This document shows, in pieces, positions 1 to 10,619 of a stretch of 64,000 nucleotides of DNA (position 1 is its first letter; each line of letters begins with the position of its first letter). The position numbers and the translations under genes are program-made. The DNA comes from Amyloporia xantha (Eukaryota; Basidiomycota; Agaricomycetes; Polyporales; Adustoporiaceae): positions 434,001-498,000 of the forward strand of contig JAYKKR010000013.1 in NCBI GenBank assembly GCA_036971615.1, read 5' to 3'. The notes under the pieces were generated by a model. It was not told where the DNA came from, made no database searches, and was given only the letters and a program-made list of their open reading frames with translations.

Positions 1-2
1 AC

Positions 3-965
3 GACATCACCATTGCTGCCAAGTCCAAGAATGCGATCCAACGCGTCAAAGACGACCTCAGGAAGCACTTCAAGCTTCGAGACCTTGGCCCCACTTCCTG
101 GCTTCTGGGTGTCAAAATTGAGCGTGACAGGGCAAAGCATTCTCTCAGCATCTCACAGCGACAGTATGCCCTGGACATTCTGGAGAAGTATGGCTTTGCT
201 GACTGTGACTCTGTGGGCACTCCCATGGATCCTGGTGTTCGCCTCAGCACAGATATGGCTCCTAGCACAAAGGCAGAAGAACTGGAGATGCGAGACATTC
301 CCTATGATCATGCAGTCGGTTCCCTCTTCTACCTAGCTGTTGCAACGTGCCCAGACATCGCCAAAACAGTCAGTACCCTCGCTCGCTTCACCAAGAACCC
401 AGGAATGCATCACTGGAAGGCGGTTAAGCACCTCTTTCGCTACATCAAAGGTACTCTTGATTACAAGCTCACCTACTCTCCCAATTCGTCCTCTGAGCTA
501 TTCACCTCCTACACCGATGCTGACCACGCTGGGGACCCAGACAATGGACGTTCTACTAGTGGGTATGTGATCAAGATGGGCACTGGTGCGATTTCCTGGT
601 CCAGTCGTCTTCAGACCATTGTTGCGCTCTCTACCACTGAGGCCGAGTTTGTTGCTGCTGTCTCAGCTGGGCAGGAGATCCTCTGGCTTCGAAATCTGTT
701 CACTGAGTTTGGCTACTCATTCACCTCTCCTTCCACTCTCTACATCGACAACCTCTCTGCACTCTCAGTGGCCAAAAATCCCGAGCATCATGGACGCATG
801 AAGCACCTCGACTTGCGCTTTTATTGGCTTAGGGACGAAGTTGCAAAGGGTAAAATTTGTGTGGTGCATCTGAGGACTTCAGAGATGCCTGCAGACATTC
901 TGACAAAGTCTTTGGTCAAGCCCAAGGTTCTGGAGATGGCAAAGATGTTGGGATTGACCGCGTAA
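3..965 (+). CDS. Ty1/copia polyprotein, 3' end (reverse transcriptase tail and RNase H); 5' part outside window
   Basis: The frame is open from base 3 and stops at TAA 963-965. The first ~70 codons read as the end of a copia reverse transcriptase (LRKHFKLRDLG, then WLLGVKIERD and QYALDILEKYG, all family hallmarks). The RNase H part follows, with YTDADHAGD, the STSGYV segment, ALSTTEAEF (catalytic E) and a second acidic site in YIDNLSA, then RMKHLDLRFYWLRD and the tail MPADILTKSL. These motifs are diagnostic of Pseudoviridae-type elements. The part seen has no internal stop or frameshift, so this is one of the youngest coding remnants in the left half. A polypurine tract and an LTR follow directly. 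The 5' half (gag, protease, integrase, 5' LTR) lies outside the window, so intactness of the whole element cannot be judged. Confidence 0.95.
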   Translation, partial: DITIAAKSKNAIQRVKDDLRKHFKLRDLGPTSWLLGVKIERDRAKHSLSISQRQYALDILEKYGFADCDSVGTPMDPGVRLSTDMAPSTKAEELEMRDIPYDHAVGSLFYLAVATCPDIAKTVSTLARFTKNPGMHHWKAVKHLFRYIKGTLDYKLTYSPNSSSELFTSYTDADHAGDPDNGRSTSGYVIKMGTGAISWSSRLQTIVALSTTEAEFVAAVSAGQEILWLRNLFTEFGYSFTSPSTLYIDNLSALSVAKNPEHHGRMKHLDLRFYWLRDEVAKGKICVVHLRTSEMPADILTKSLVKPKVLEMAKMLGLTA

Positions 966-970
966 CCGGT

Positions 971-980
971 CAGGGGGGAG
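971..980 (+). other. Polypurine tract of the copia element
   Basis: The stretch caggggggag lies between the pol stop codon and the first base of the 3' LTR. This is the normal place and composition for the plus-strand primer of reverse transcription. The LTR start at 981 is fixed independently by the solo copy at 25476-25738. Confidence 0.8.
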
Positions 981-1711
981 TATTGAGTGTGGTTTGCCCG
1001 GTTTCTTTTCATTTATTTATTTCGTTCAATGGACTCTGAAGAGTGCGCCATAAGCGTGAGACATCTATCCTTATGTAAGCGCACATGTACTTCGCTCCTG
1101 AGTCGAGCTGTAGGTCTCTATCCTTGACACAGCTCGACTTAGGTGAGTATTGTAGTATCTTGTCAAAATCTGTGCTCTGCCAGTCTCCCAGTGTCTCCTA
1201 CATCGTCTCAGTGCTCCTATGGCATGTTTCCATTGTTATCCTTCTATTGTATCTGTTCTAGGACTTTCTAGCTCATTCTAGGCTTATGCCACTCACTCCA
1301 TTGTATTGGTGCCACAGTGGCACAATGCACACTTTGAGTGGCAGTGGCACAATAGACCTTCTGTCCATTGTGCCACTCCCCATTGTTCCACTTCCATTGT
1401 GCCACCCTCTATTGTTCTCTATCTCTATTGTTCTCTATCATATATATAGGCCCTAGAGTCCTCAGCCTGGTCCCCACCAGTTGCTTACTTTGGACTCTAG
1501 GTATGTTGTATCCCTTACATCCTTAATACACCAGTTGCTTACTTTGGACTCTAGCCCACTTGTGGCTCTCTCAGTCCCTTAGTGCTGCGCCTTAGCTGTT
1601 AGCTGCGCCTTAGCCATTTGACATATCTCTCTCAATACACCATCCTTGACACAGCTTGACTTAGGCCTTTGGTTGTCTTCTGAGTCTTCAGCAATCGCTG
1701 CAAGCCTGACA
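981..1711 (+). repeat. 3' LTR of the copia element, split by a 463-bp insertion
   Basis: Without the nested insertion (1161-1623) and its duplicated 5-bp target, the LTR is 263 bp. That is exactly the length of the reverse-oriented solo copy at 25476-25738. It begins TATTGAGTGTGG and ends GCAAGCCTGACA. Both ends are defined by comparison with the solo copy, whose 5-bp target duplication marks its limits. It contains two near-identical 'ccttgacacagct(c/t)gacttagg' segments. Target duplication on the right of the parent element cannot be tested because the 5' LTR is not in the window. Confidence 0.9.
1161..1623 (+). mobile_element. 463-bp solo LTR-like insertion, copy 1 (inside the copia LTR)
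   Basis: The element begins TGTCAAAATC and ends CCATTTGACA, so it has TG...CA ends inside a 7-bp inverted repeat (TGTCAAA/TTTGACA). It is flanked by the 5-bp duplication TATCT (1156-1160 and 1624-1628), and the uninterrupted site is seen in the solo copia LTR at 25.5 kb. Size, ends and 5-bp duplication fit a solo LTR. Inside are a TATA-like run (about 1440-1450) and a directly repeated block, cttactttggactctag, about 43 bp apart (around 1495 and 1538). No coding capacity. A second copy of equal length is at 28492-28954. A small terminal-inverted-repeat element with 5-bp duplication is the less likely alternative. Confidence 0.85.
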
Positions 1712-1730
1712 CATTGCTGCCACCAAAACC

Positions 1731-4470
1731 ATGGAACAGGCAAAAGTGTCTGGTAAGTCTTGGATTATATGAATTTATTCACTATTATTTCGCTTTTTTT
1801 CCTACTTTAACTTGATTATATTCCCTTTCTCCCTGTTCCCCCTTCCAAATACCTTTCTATGTTCTCTGCTAGTGCATTCCCCTTCTTTTTGTCCTATTAC
1901 ATTCCCTTCCCTCCGCTTTTTTCCTTTTATTTATTCCAATTTCTCCCTTTGACTTCGCTTTTTTTCCCAATTTAACTTGATTATATTCCCTTTGTCTTAT
2001 ACATTTTCTGACTTCTACCTTTTCCAGGAACTTTATTCAAAGCAGAGCTTGGTCCATTTGCAGGCATCCATATCGACACCCATGACAGCTGGGTAGGGAT
2101 GTCCTGCATGACCGTCTTCTCTCATCTGGAATGTTATGTTGATCCTGGTGTCTTTATCTTTCCTGCTTTTGGTGTTTTCATTTGCATGCCCCATGCCAAT
2201 GATCGAGACGAACCCCAGGAAGTGATGTCAGTATGCTTCAATGGACTTTATCCTCATGGTGGTACTCTACCTGTCGCTCTCACTCCTGCTCTTCCCAACA
2301 AGAATTCCTATCGCTTTACTGTTATCAATTATCCTAACGACAATACAATGGAAGGCCTCTCCCACATAGCTTTCTGTACTGATGCTAATGGTAACTTGGA
2401 GGAGATTCCTCCATGTTATTCTTCAAGGGTGCGTGGCCTCTATCTTGTCTTCTTATTTTAATTTATCTTTGACTTATCATATCTTCTAGTGTTTCTCATC
2501 CCAATGTCAAGACAGCAACCCATGGCAATGTTTTAGCTGATGGCATGGCTATCACTAATGCCCAAGGTCTTCTTGATGCTGTTTTCAAGGACTTTCAGCT
2601 TGGTTTCTCCTCTAGGCTTGCTCAGGTCCCTGCTCAGTATTGCGCCACTATAGATCAGGAACTGCATCACCTTTGTCAATGAGGAAGGTGAAGTCATTTG
2701 TCCTTCTCCCTGGGACATGCCGCCTTCAGAGCATGAGAAGCGCACTGCTCAGAGTAATGTCTGGCAGAGGATGCATTTTCTTCGGGGCGCTATGATTCCT
2801 CATGTGGCTCTGGGTAAACCCTATGAGTGATTGAAGGAGTATATGGCCAGTATTGGAAAGCTGGAGGAGGGAGCAGAAGGTTCTCAGTCTGTACGTGGTT
2901 GTCTGCACAGTAAGTCTAATTTTCTTTCTTTATGCTGTATTCTTTTGCTAATATTCCTTTTTATTTAAGCCTCTGGCAGCTCTAGCCATGCATATCTATT
3001 GCCATTATACAGAATTTATGCTGACTTGCTTTCACAATGTGCAGGAAAGAGCTCTGGGAAAAAGGGAGGTCAGAAGCGCTCACATGACCAAGTTGGAGAG
3101 GAGGAAGAGGGATCAAATGTGGTGTCTACTTCCAAATCCAGTGAGTGTTATTCTCTTATACTTGCTACTTGTCTAATTTATTGTACAGATGCTAGCTTAG
3201 TCAACATTGCTTCTACCATGCGGCTCCTGCGTTCTCAGGTGCAGATGGAGCTGGAGGCTGAGTCTAGTACACAATCCAACAAGCGTCTCAAATCTGGTAG
3301 GCTCTGAGTAGATAGATAGATGCTGAGCAGAGAGCTGTGGGATTCTCTTTTGGAGGACTTTAACCAGGATGTTCCGCCTTATGAGTATGTATATCCATTG
3401 TCCTAGACACCTATATTGTGGAGACTCAATGAACAATTAGTGCTGTTGAACTCGTGTCTGATGTTATGCCTATCCTGCTGTCTTTGGCACCCGACATATT
3501 TACTCCACAGCCCATCAACACGAGGTATGTGAATCTCATGCGCTCCTCATCGGTGCATCTAATGAAATACAACACCACAGAGCTTTGGTCAAACTGATAA
3601 CCACACCTCAGTTTGATACGCGTGTTGTGAACCCAGCACGTGTCAGCGACATTGACAACAACTTCAATGCAACTGCCAAGGCCACTCTCAGCCTGGATGT
3701 GTCGTTTGAACCTGTCATATGCGTCACGTATGGATCTGTCATAAGATCTCAGCTTTTTGTGCCACGAGAAGCTGGTGGAAAATACGTCAAGGACATTCTC
3801 ATTCATCCGCTGATGCAGGAGTGGCAGCTCGCATGTGGCTTCTATGGTCATGTCTATGCCAATCCTCTTAATGTTCGTTCATTTGGCAATGGCTTAGGTA
3901 TTGGAACACGACACAACACCAAAGCACCTGTCAATCCAACATCCTGTAAGTGCGCACTTATATGAGCTATCTGTATCACACTCTCAACCATAATATAGCG
4001 TCTGGATCATACACAGACAGACTCAAGAATGCGGTCAAAGGAAGCAACAGATCCTCCAACGTCAACCACCAGGGAGGTGTATGGTACCCTACCAGGACGC
4101 ATGTTCTTGAACCTTGGGACCACAGTAAGAAAGTTCTTGACTTGTATATGTATTATTACTGATGCTCCATAGTTCCTGTACGGGACTGCTCTGCATACTT
4201 CCAAGGCAAGCGCAGCAAGAACCTGGAGTTCAACTTCAAAGACATTGCGACCAAATGTCCAGTCTTTGAAGGTGATATTCCAGAGGCATCGCTTGTCGGT
4301 GTGTTGCATACAGTTGGAAAGTTCAACAAGGGTTCAGGCAACACTCTCACTCAACCATTGCTTCTACCATACATCATGTTATTGCAATCGTCAAAAACTC
4401 TCACCTTGGTGGCCCTGCTGTGGCTATGCTTTCTTCTGGAGTTATTGCCTATGCTCCTTATGGAGTCTGT
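1731..4470 (+). pseudogene. Broken multi-exon gene of a repeat-type agaricomycete family, function unknown
   Basis: An ATG at 1731 opens a 22-base first exon (MEQAKVSG joins across the intron). Exon 2 (2038-2428) encodes the pattern FKAELGPFAG...WVGMSC...GVFIFPAFGVFI...CFNGLYPHGG...YPNDN. Exon 3 (from 2490) has GNVLADGMAI and LAQVPAQY. The frame is then lost near 2655, where a neighbouring frame continues with VNEEGEVICPSPWDMP and MHFLRGAMIPHVALGKP. A premature TGA at 2828-2830 stands where tryptophan is expected (TGG to TGA). Further exon-like pieces with good splice borders continue at 3585-3950 (LITTPQFDTRVVNPARV), 4010-4125 and 4171-4400. I recall similar multi-copy proteins in mushroom genomes but know no function. 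No catalytic motif is visible. It starts 20 bp after the copia LTR and may have been hit by it. Confidence 0.55.
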
Positions 4471-4999
4471 CGCAATATCTGGGTATTACTACGAGACAAA
4501 CACAGTGCATACCCACTCATTATCAGCCGATAACCATTCTGTCTCTTTGTGTGATCTAGATATCACAGCATCACATACAAATGAAGTGTTGGCGGGCACT
4601 CTTGAAATAAATACCGTGTCGTTTGACGACAAAGTGTTGGCGGGCACTTTCATATACAAATCTGTGTCGCTTGGCGACAGAGTGGAGTCACACAATACAA
4701 ATAACAAATGCTATGTCATCAAACCATATCCAGATTCATGCTCACTCAAACTGGTGTATAAGCTTCATTTGATTCTGTTTATGCCATTTTTGATATCAAA
4801 GCCCAGATAAAAAGTGTATCCCTCTACTGTATGCGCAATCACATCAGGAGACATGACTTCAGAGTGTATTCAGCAAGCATTATGATATATTTGATATATA
4901 AGAGCATGTCAGCTGGGTTATTTTCTGGTAATGTTGGCAAACATTCTCAATGTCAATGCTATCAAGTCAAGTTTTCACATTTAGATACATCCTTAGTGG
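4471..4999. other. Non-coding remnant between two transposon-derived genes
   Basis: No convincing exon was found. A short imperfect direct repeat is present: aagtgttggcgggcact occurs near 4583 and again near 4629, each linked to a gtgtcgtttgacgac/gtgtcgcttggcgac block. The rest is AT-rich and looks like decayed transposon sequence. Confidence 0.4.
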
Positions 5000-6010
5000 G
5001 TGGAGGGTTGGCTGCCAAGAAAAGCCGGTATTGTTACACTGAAAACAGATCCCTTGACCAATGCACAGAAATGTCAATTATATCGGGACAAGTTGAGACA
5101 ACAAGAACACTCTGTCAAGCCAAAACAACAGCCTACTATCAAGAATGATCACATATGTGTTAAGAAGCAAACTGAAGAAGATGGTACAGACACTTCATTT
5201 AATATCTTTCCCCCAGAGGCACCATCTGCTCAACTTATCACTGATGTGGTCAATGGATTTCACTCAGACATGAATAAGAATAGGTTCATTGAACTGCCAT
5301 GTGCTGTGTGCGCTCTTTTGACTCCAGTAACACAGCTTGCTTTATTGGATGAATGCAATATTGACTTGTCTCTATTGAAGTCCAACAACCAGCCAACCAC
5401 TCGCAAGGAGCGATTTTCTGCTGATGATCCTATTGAACAGTGTGAGGGTCCCATTATATTACCCAATTGTAATCAGATATGTGCTGATTGCCTTGACTGT
5501 TTGCAAAAGAAAAAGATACCAGTGAATGCCCTTGCCAATGGTCTTTGGATTGGAGAGGTTCCATCTCAACTCTGTGATCTTACTTGGGTTGAAAAAATGC
5601 TTGTCGCTCGTGTCAAACACAACCACTGTATAGCAGAGGTCAAAGTCAGTGGCAGTTTCCGTATGCAGGCTAATGTCATCTGTCACTCAGTTCCAATGCC
5701 TGAGGTTTATGCTGAACTTCCACCAAGCAGTGCACAGCTTGATGAAGTATTTGCATTCTTATACATTGGGCCTAACAGACCAACAGAGAAGGACCACAAG
5801 CGGACTCCCTTTCTGGTGAGACGTGACAAGGTTGGAAAGGCATTGGAATGGCTCAAACTGAATCATGAGGACTATGCAGATCTGTCCATCTCATACAAAA
5901 ATCTCAATGAGTATCCAGAGGATGTGCCTCCAGTGATTATTGACTATCATCAGGCATACTGGGATCAAGATCCTGAAGCAACTGCAGTCAATGAAGTGAT
6001 ATCTATGTGA
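5000..6010 (+). pseudogene. Helitron-type DUF6570 domain fragment
   Basis: The open frame carries the DUF6570 signature found at the N-terminus of Helitron Rep/helicase proteins of mushrooms: CAVCALL near residue 100, CNQICADCLDCL (zinc-binding cysteine pairs), then ALANGLWIGEVP, EKMLVARVKHN and RRDKVGKALEWLKLNH...YADL. It ends at TGA 6008-6010, just after the DUF6570 region. The Rep (HUH) and helicase parts of an autonomous Helitron are absent. No ATG precedes the domain in frame (the frame opens on GTG), so the true start or an upstream exon is missing. The non-coding arm repeat begins 10 bp after the stop. This is a truncated piece and could not move by itself. No Helitron 5' TC or 3' CTRR hairpin end could be fixed. 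Confidence 0.8.
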
Positions 6011-6535
6011 GCCCAACCTGACACCAACTTTTGTGCCCTAAGCGTGGGAACCCAATTCAATACAAAATTTGTATTGTAAGCACCCAAGATCCTGGGGTTA
6101 GGGTCAGGATTTTGTTACCCCTGTTGTAAGGTCACTTGTAGTCTCAATACAAAAGTTTGCTACCCATTACAAAGTTCAATACAAAACTGCCAGCACGACA
6201 CGACTTGTACATACAACCCCCAACACTGATGAGATAAGATCCAGCCCATATCTTATCTATGTCCTTGTATGGTATGTCACATGATTAGATCATGTGTCTC
6301 ATCATGTGTGCTTGTTATAATGCATGTGACAGATCAGCGGCTTGCTGGTCTTTGAAGTGTATATACTGTCGCTATGAGCACATTCAAAAGTTGCCATATA
6401 AGGAAATGCCTACATCAGGGGGTAGCCATGGCTGTCGAAAGGCTGTCTCCTATTTTTTGAGATTTGTTCCTATTTATTTATAGCATATAGACCCCATATA
6501 CACTTGCCCAAATGCGGAAATATGGCTGTCTTTGA

Positions 6536-6812
6536 GATAGGGTCGCCTACCTGTTGGTCACAGATCTCAATAGAAATAGATTGCTATTGATAGATATGGT
6601 TAGTACATCCAATTAGAGTGTATACAATTGATAGTATAATGTTACTTAGCATGGATATACCATGATGTAGTATGTGACTAGGAGCCAGTGAGCTGGACAA
6701 TGTCACATGACAGAGCTTGTGGGATCGACCAACATCCACTTGGCCCAATTTTTGCACCTTGCCCTGGCTCACTCTTGGCACAGCTCTGCCTGTTGGATTG
6801 TCTAGCTCATTA
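6536..6812. other. Unmatched spacer in the single arm copy
   Basis: This stretch has no counterpart in the two palindrome arms, which continue differently after 'ggaaatatggctgt'. It is AT-rich and without coding sequence. It ends with the TTA target site of the Harbinger element. It may be old flanking DNA left after a deletion or a remnant of another insertion. Confidence 0.4.
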
Positions 6813-6876
6813 GGGCCTGTTCGGCCACAAAGTGTGAGCTTAGCTTAGACAAAGTGCCTGCGCAAAAGCTTAGATA
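6813..6876 (+). repeat. Harbinger left terminal inverted repeat
   Basis: These 64 bp pair with 9797-9861 in inverted orientation with only a few mismatches and one indel. Both ends terminate in GGGCCTGTTCGGCCA and lie directly against the TTA duplication. Confidence 0.9.
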
Positions 6877-7260
6877 CAGTGTAAGTTGAGACGGCGCGCT
6901 GTCCCGTGTGTGAATGTGTTCATCCGAGGGGCTATGAGAGAGCTGCGAGCTTCCAAAAGAAAGTGTGGTGGTGTGGAATGAGTGAAGGGTGGAACAAAGT
7001 GCGAGACTCAGCTCTGTACTCGGAATGTGCTCCTTCCCAATGGTAGTGCCGCTGCGCTATGACGAATCCCGGTGCAAAGCTCTGTCTCTGAAAAACCCAG
7101 AAAACGCCCGCTGGCACTCAATCGCTTCCCTCCGCCACATGTGGAGAGCCTCCGAGTCAGTATCACAGTATCACAGTATCACAGTAAAGTCATATAGAGA
7201 GCCGCTGCAACTCTACACTAAACCCGGTGAAAGAAGAGAAAGACCACCTCTACGCTCGCA

Positions 7261-8327
7261 ATGAGTGACAGTAGGCAGTCTCACGCCTACTGGAGCACTG
7301 CAGATGAAACTGCTTTACTCGAACTTCTCATCAAACACAAGGCTGAGGCTGGTGATGGGGCCAATTTCAAGAGTGCAACATGGAAAGTCATCGAAGAAGA
7401 GATGTTGAAGCCGGAGCACAACGAGAAGGGTCAGACAAAGACAGACACTTCTTGCCAAGCTAAGTGGGGGGACATGTATGCTTCTCATAGCCATGGATTA
7501 TCTTCTTGTGTACTGAACCATTGGCAGCTTCATGATACTTACAAGGTCGTTGCTGCTCTTATAGACCAATCGGGCTTTACATGGGATCATGAGCATGGTG
7601 CTATGATCAACGAAGCCACTGAGAGTGTATGGCAGGCCTATATTAAGGTAAGCTGTATTGTGAATATTTCTGTTTACTTAATTAACTTTGATTCATATAG
7701 AAAAATCTGAAGGCTGCCAAGTTCCGCAACAAAGGCTGGCTGCACTGGAACAACATGCAGATCCTGATGCCTTCAAAAGCAAAGGGATTTCATGTGTACC
7801 GTGCCTCTCAGCACACTTCCACTACCACTGAAGATGGAGGAAGTCAGGATACAGCTGTTGTGGCTCAGCCCATCGAGGCAAGTAGCAGGGTGGAGGTTGA
7901 GGATGTTGTCGAGGATGTTTTCAGTGGGGACACTTCAGATGACAATGTGGCCCCTCTCATTGCCACCCCCAAGAGGTGCAGATACTCCTTGATTTCTTCA
8001 CCATCAGTCCCATCTCCCTTCAAACGCTCTTGTGCAACAGGTGTGGCCTCCCTCAACAACATCTCCACAGAGATGTCTGCCTTTAACGAGACCTTTTGCA
8101 ATGGCATGCTTGCACTTGTGTCTCCGCCAGTGCCACAGGGATCACCCGAGCACAAGAGACAGGCCATTGCACTTGCTCAAGAGCTTGAGAAAGATCTGGA
8201 TGGGGATGCGATGTTGCAACTGATTGAGCTGTTTGAGCAGGACAGCACTATGGCTAGTACATACACATTGTTGAAGCCAGATGAACTTCGTCAGTGTTGG
8301 GTCCAGAGGAAGTTGCAGGGATTATGA
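7261..8327 (+). CDS. Myb/SANT-like DNA-binding protein of the Harbinger element
   Basis: The ATG at 7261 is the first in a frame that runs to a GTAAGC donor at 7648. The intron ends at TAG 7698-7700 and the frame continues to TGA 8325-8327. The N-terminus has the Myb/SANT-like layout: YWSTADETALLELLIKHK, then ATWKVIEEEM, CQAKW, DTYKVVAALIDQSGFTWD, ESVWQAYIK and, after the intron, AAKFRNKGW. In Harbinger elements the companion Myb-like protein binds the transposon ends and helps bring the transposase to the nucleus. The C-terminal half is low in recognisable structure, with an acidic stretch (VEDVVEDVF) and a helical tail. About 30 residues between CQAKW and DTYKVV look extra compared with relatives; they could be an unspliced intron or an insertion. 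No internal stops, so this partner is better preserved than the transposase. Confidence 0.8.
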
Positions 8328-8378
8328 TCTATTATAGACCAGATAAGTAGATCAGTCATAGCTACAGTCTGTAGATAG

Positions 8379-9703
8379 CTAAATCTCTCCCCGCTCTCTC
8401 AACTCTCTTTGGTAGTCTGCCCACATTGCGTCTGCAATCAAATCCCGTCTATGATTTGCCCGTGCAATTTCTGCCTGTCTTGCTAGCCCTGGTGCCAAGT
8501 CCCCAGAATGGTCACCTCCATATCCACTCTCTAAGTCCACCATATCCTCTGGAAAGTCCTCGATCTCCTCAGGGTCGTGATCACAAATGAAATTGTGAAT
8601 TGCACATAATGCTGGTGGAATTCAGGCCTGGATATCTATGCTATATTCAGGTGGCAACTGCAAGATGCGGAAACACCTCTTCAAAATGCCAAAAATGTGC
8701 TTGACAACATTATGCGCAGATGCATGCCATAAATTGAATAATTCCTCCTTATTTGATGGCCTGTGTAACATATCATAAGTTAAATGACTAGAGATACTCA
8801 AAGAGATTTTACCTCACATTTGCCCTTCGCCATTCTGCCAGATGATAGTGGACATCATGGTAGGGTACCAAAAGCGCATTGCATGACCCAAATCCTGCAT
8901 CCGCTAGATAGTACTTCCCAGGTGGTACTGGAAAGTCTGTCTGACGAGCATCATTGTAGATTGCTGCATCAGCCGCTGACCCATCCCATCCACTGAGCAT
9001 GTAGATAAAACAAAGACCAAATGAACAGCATGCCAGACAATTCTGGGAGACCCCACCCTTCCGATTGCGTGATGTTTGGTGTTCATCGGCTGATGGTGAA
9101 CTAAGGATATGAGTCCCATCTATTGTGCCAAGTACATCTTTGAAAAAAGGGAAAAACCGAGGATTATTGCGAATTTCAGAAAGGGTGGGATCATTGACCG
9201 CAGGTGGGTGGACCTAGGTGGTGTAAAATGGAGGTGATGAGAAAATGAATAGCATTTTCCTGAAATATCTGCATAGTTACTGATTATCAGCAGTAGGCTC
9301 AATTAAGTTGTAATACATACACAGAGATAGTTTCATTTGATCTTTGAAACCATTCACCGACATGACAAATTGAAGGGCCAGTGATGCAGGTGTAGAGAGA
9401 GATAGCGAGCTGTTCTTCCAGTGTAACATATTTGGAATCAGTGTATCCCATCTCCTTTAAAGCAGCTATCAGTGCGTATAACACATGGTGATGAACACCA
9501 AGCTTGCAGTGGATGCGTTTCAGATGCCCAAGTAGGAGTTCAAGAACCCATCCTGCACCAGTAAGAATGGAAGTATTGTAGGGTTCCTGGTTATATAGTG
9601 AGTCAGCATAGCACACTATTGCAGTGAAGATGATCTGCATGAAAACAGCCGCATGAAGTAGTAGGAATGCGTGCTGTTGGCACCAGTGCACATTGAGATC
9701 CAT
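8379..9703 (-). pseudogene. Harbinger DDE transposase (DDE_Tnp_4 type), inactivated
   Basis: The minus-strand frame starts at ATG 9703. It has the helical DNA-binding-like part (TLEEQLAISLYTCITG, VGEWFQRSNETIS), an intron near 9320-9262, then the DDE core: VLGTIDGTHI (first D), SGWDGSAADAAIY (second D), KYYLADAGFG, HLAEWRRANV. After another intron come LFNLWHASAHNVV and FGILKRCF, and it ends GEI-TAG at 8379-8381. Two stops break it: TAG at 9214-9216 and TGA at 8622-8624, consistent with CAG to TAG and CGA to TGA changes. The third acidic residue expected after HNVV (glutamate in NVVE) reads as lysine (codon 8700-8702), again a C:G to T:A change. The protein should be inactive. Assignment to the family is firm; exact splice sites are not. 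Confidence 0.88.
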
Positions 9704-9796
9704 GACAGTGCATGAGCAGTAGGTGAACGCACAGGGAGTAGGTGAGCAGGCGGGGATCAGGTGAGCATGACAGCCAGCTTATCTCAGCGATGTCCT

Positions 9797-9861
9797 TATC
9801 TAAGCTTTTGCACGGGCACTTTGTCTAAGCTAAGCTCAACACTTCATGGCCGAACAGGCCC
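9797..9861 (-). repeat. Harbinger right terminal inverted repeat
   Basis: Inverted partner of 6813-6876; the last base before the duplicated TTA is 9861. Confidence 0.9.
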
Positions 9862-10619
9862 TTAGTAGATACACAGATGAGAGCTACACTCACTTTTGCA
9901 ATGTAAATCTCACCTGCACTTGAGATGGTCATCATCAGAGGGAAAGAGCAGATCTGTCAGATGGTGAGTCATGAGAAAATGCTTACATTGGCAGGTAGCC
10001 ACACTGATGTCCATATTTGTCTTGGTTCTTCTGGATTTATTGCTACTTTTTCTTGGCCAGTAGAGCCAATACAAACATGCCCAAATGCGGCAATATGGCT
10101 GTATGTGAGCTTTGGGAAATGTGCTATAGTGGTTCCAAATGAAGCAGAAAGACATTGCCTTATTTTAGGTGATTTTTGCACATTTTATGAGCCCAGAATG
10201 AGCCCAGAATAAGCCTCCCAAGAGCAGAAAAAGCAGTCACATGACCCCAAAGTGCGAAAATTCTAAGTCTGCATAGGGCGATCCCTTTCAGTGGATCGCC
10301 CTATGCGCCGTAGACGCCCATGGGAATTGCCGGAAATGGAAAAAAGCGCACATTACTGTGGCTTCAATTCTTAATTAAATTGGCTGAAAATTGGTCCAGA
10401 CCTTGGACTATAGTGTATCCATCTCCCATTCAAATTCCTATGGATTTGAGGCCATAACAAATCTGCTATTCAATGATCATTGCCTTTCTGAGTGTCAGCC
10501 ACTTTTTAGGTGCCCAAAAATGCGCTCCAAGCGCAAGCCTGTAAATACGGCTTTATCTGTTCTTTATAGACTTCATTGTAAGCCTGCTATATAGATATCA
10601 TTAGAGCATGTTTGTAAGG

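Larger units (their letters stand above)
6813..9861. mobile_element. PIF/Harbinger DNA transposon (3049 bp) with two divergent... facing genes
   Basis: The ends form a 64/65-bp terminal inverted repeat (6813-6876 and 9797-9861) starting GGGCCTGTTCGGCCA and including GAGCTTAGCTTAGACAAAG. The flanks carry the 3-bp duplication TTA (6810-6812 and 9862-9864), the target preferred by PIF/Harbinger elements. Inside are a Myb/SANT-like gene on the plus strand and a DDE transposase on the minus strand whose 3' ends face each other, the usual two-gene layout. The element sits inside the single arm copy, so it arrived after that arm. The transposase is broken, so the copy could move only with help from elsewhere. 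Confidence 0.93.
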
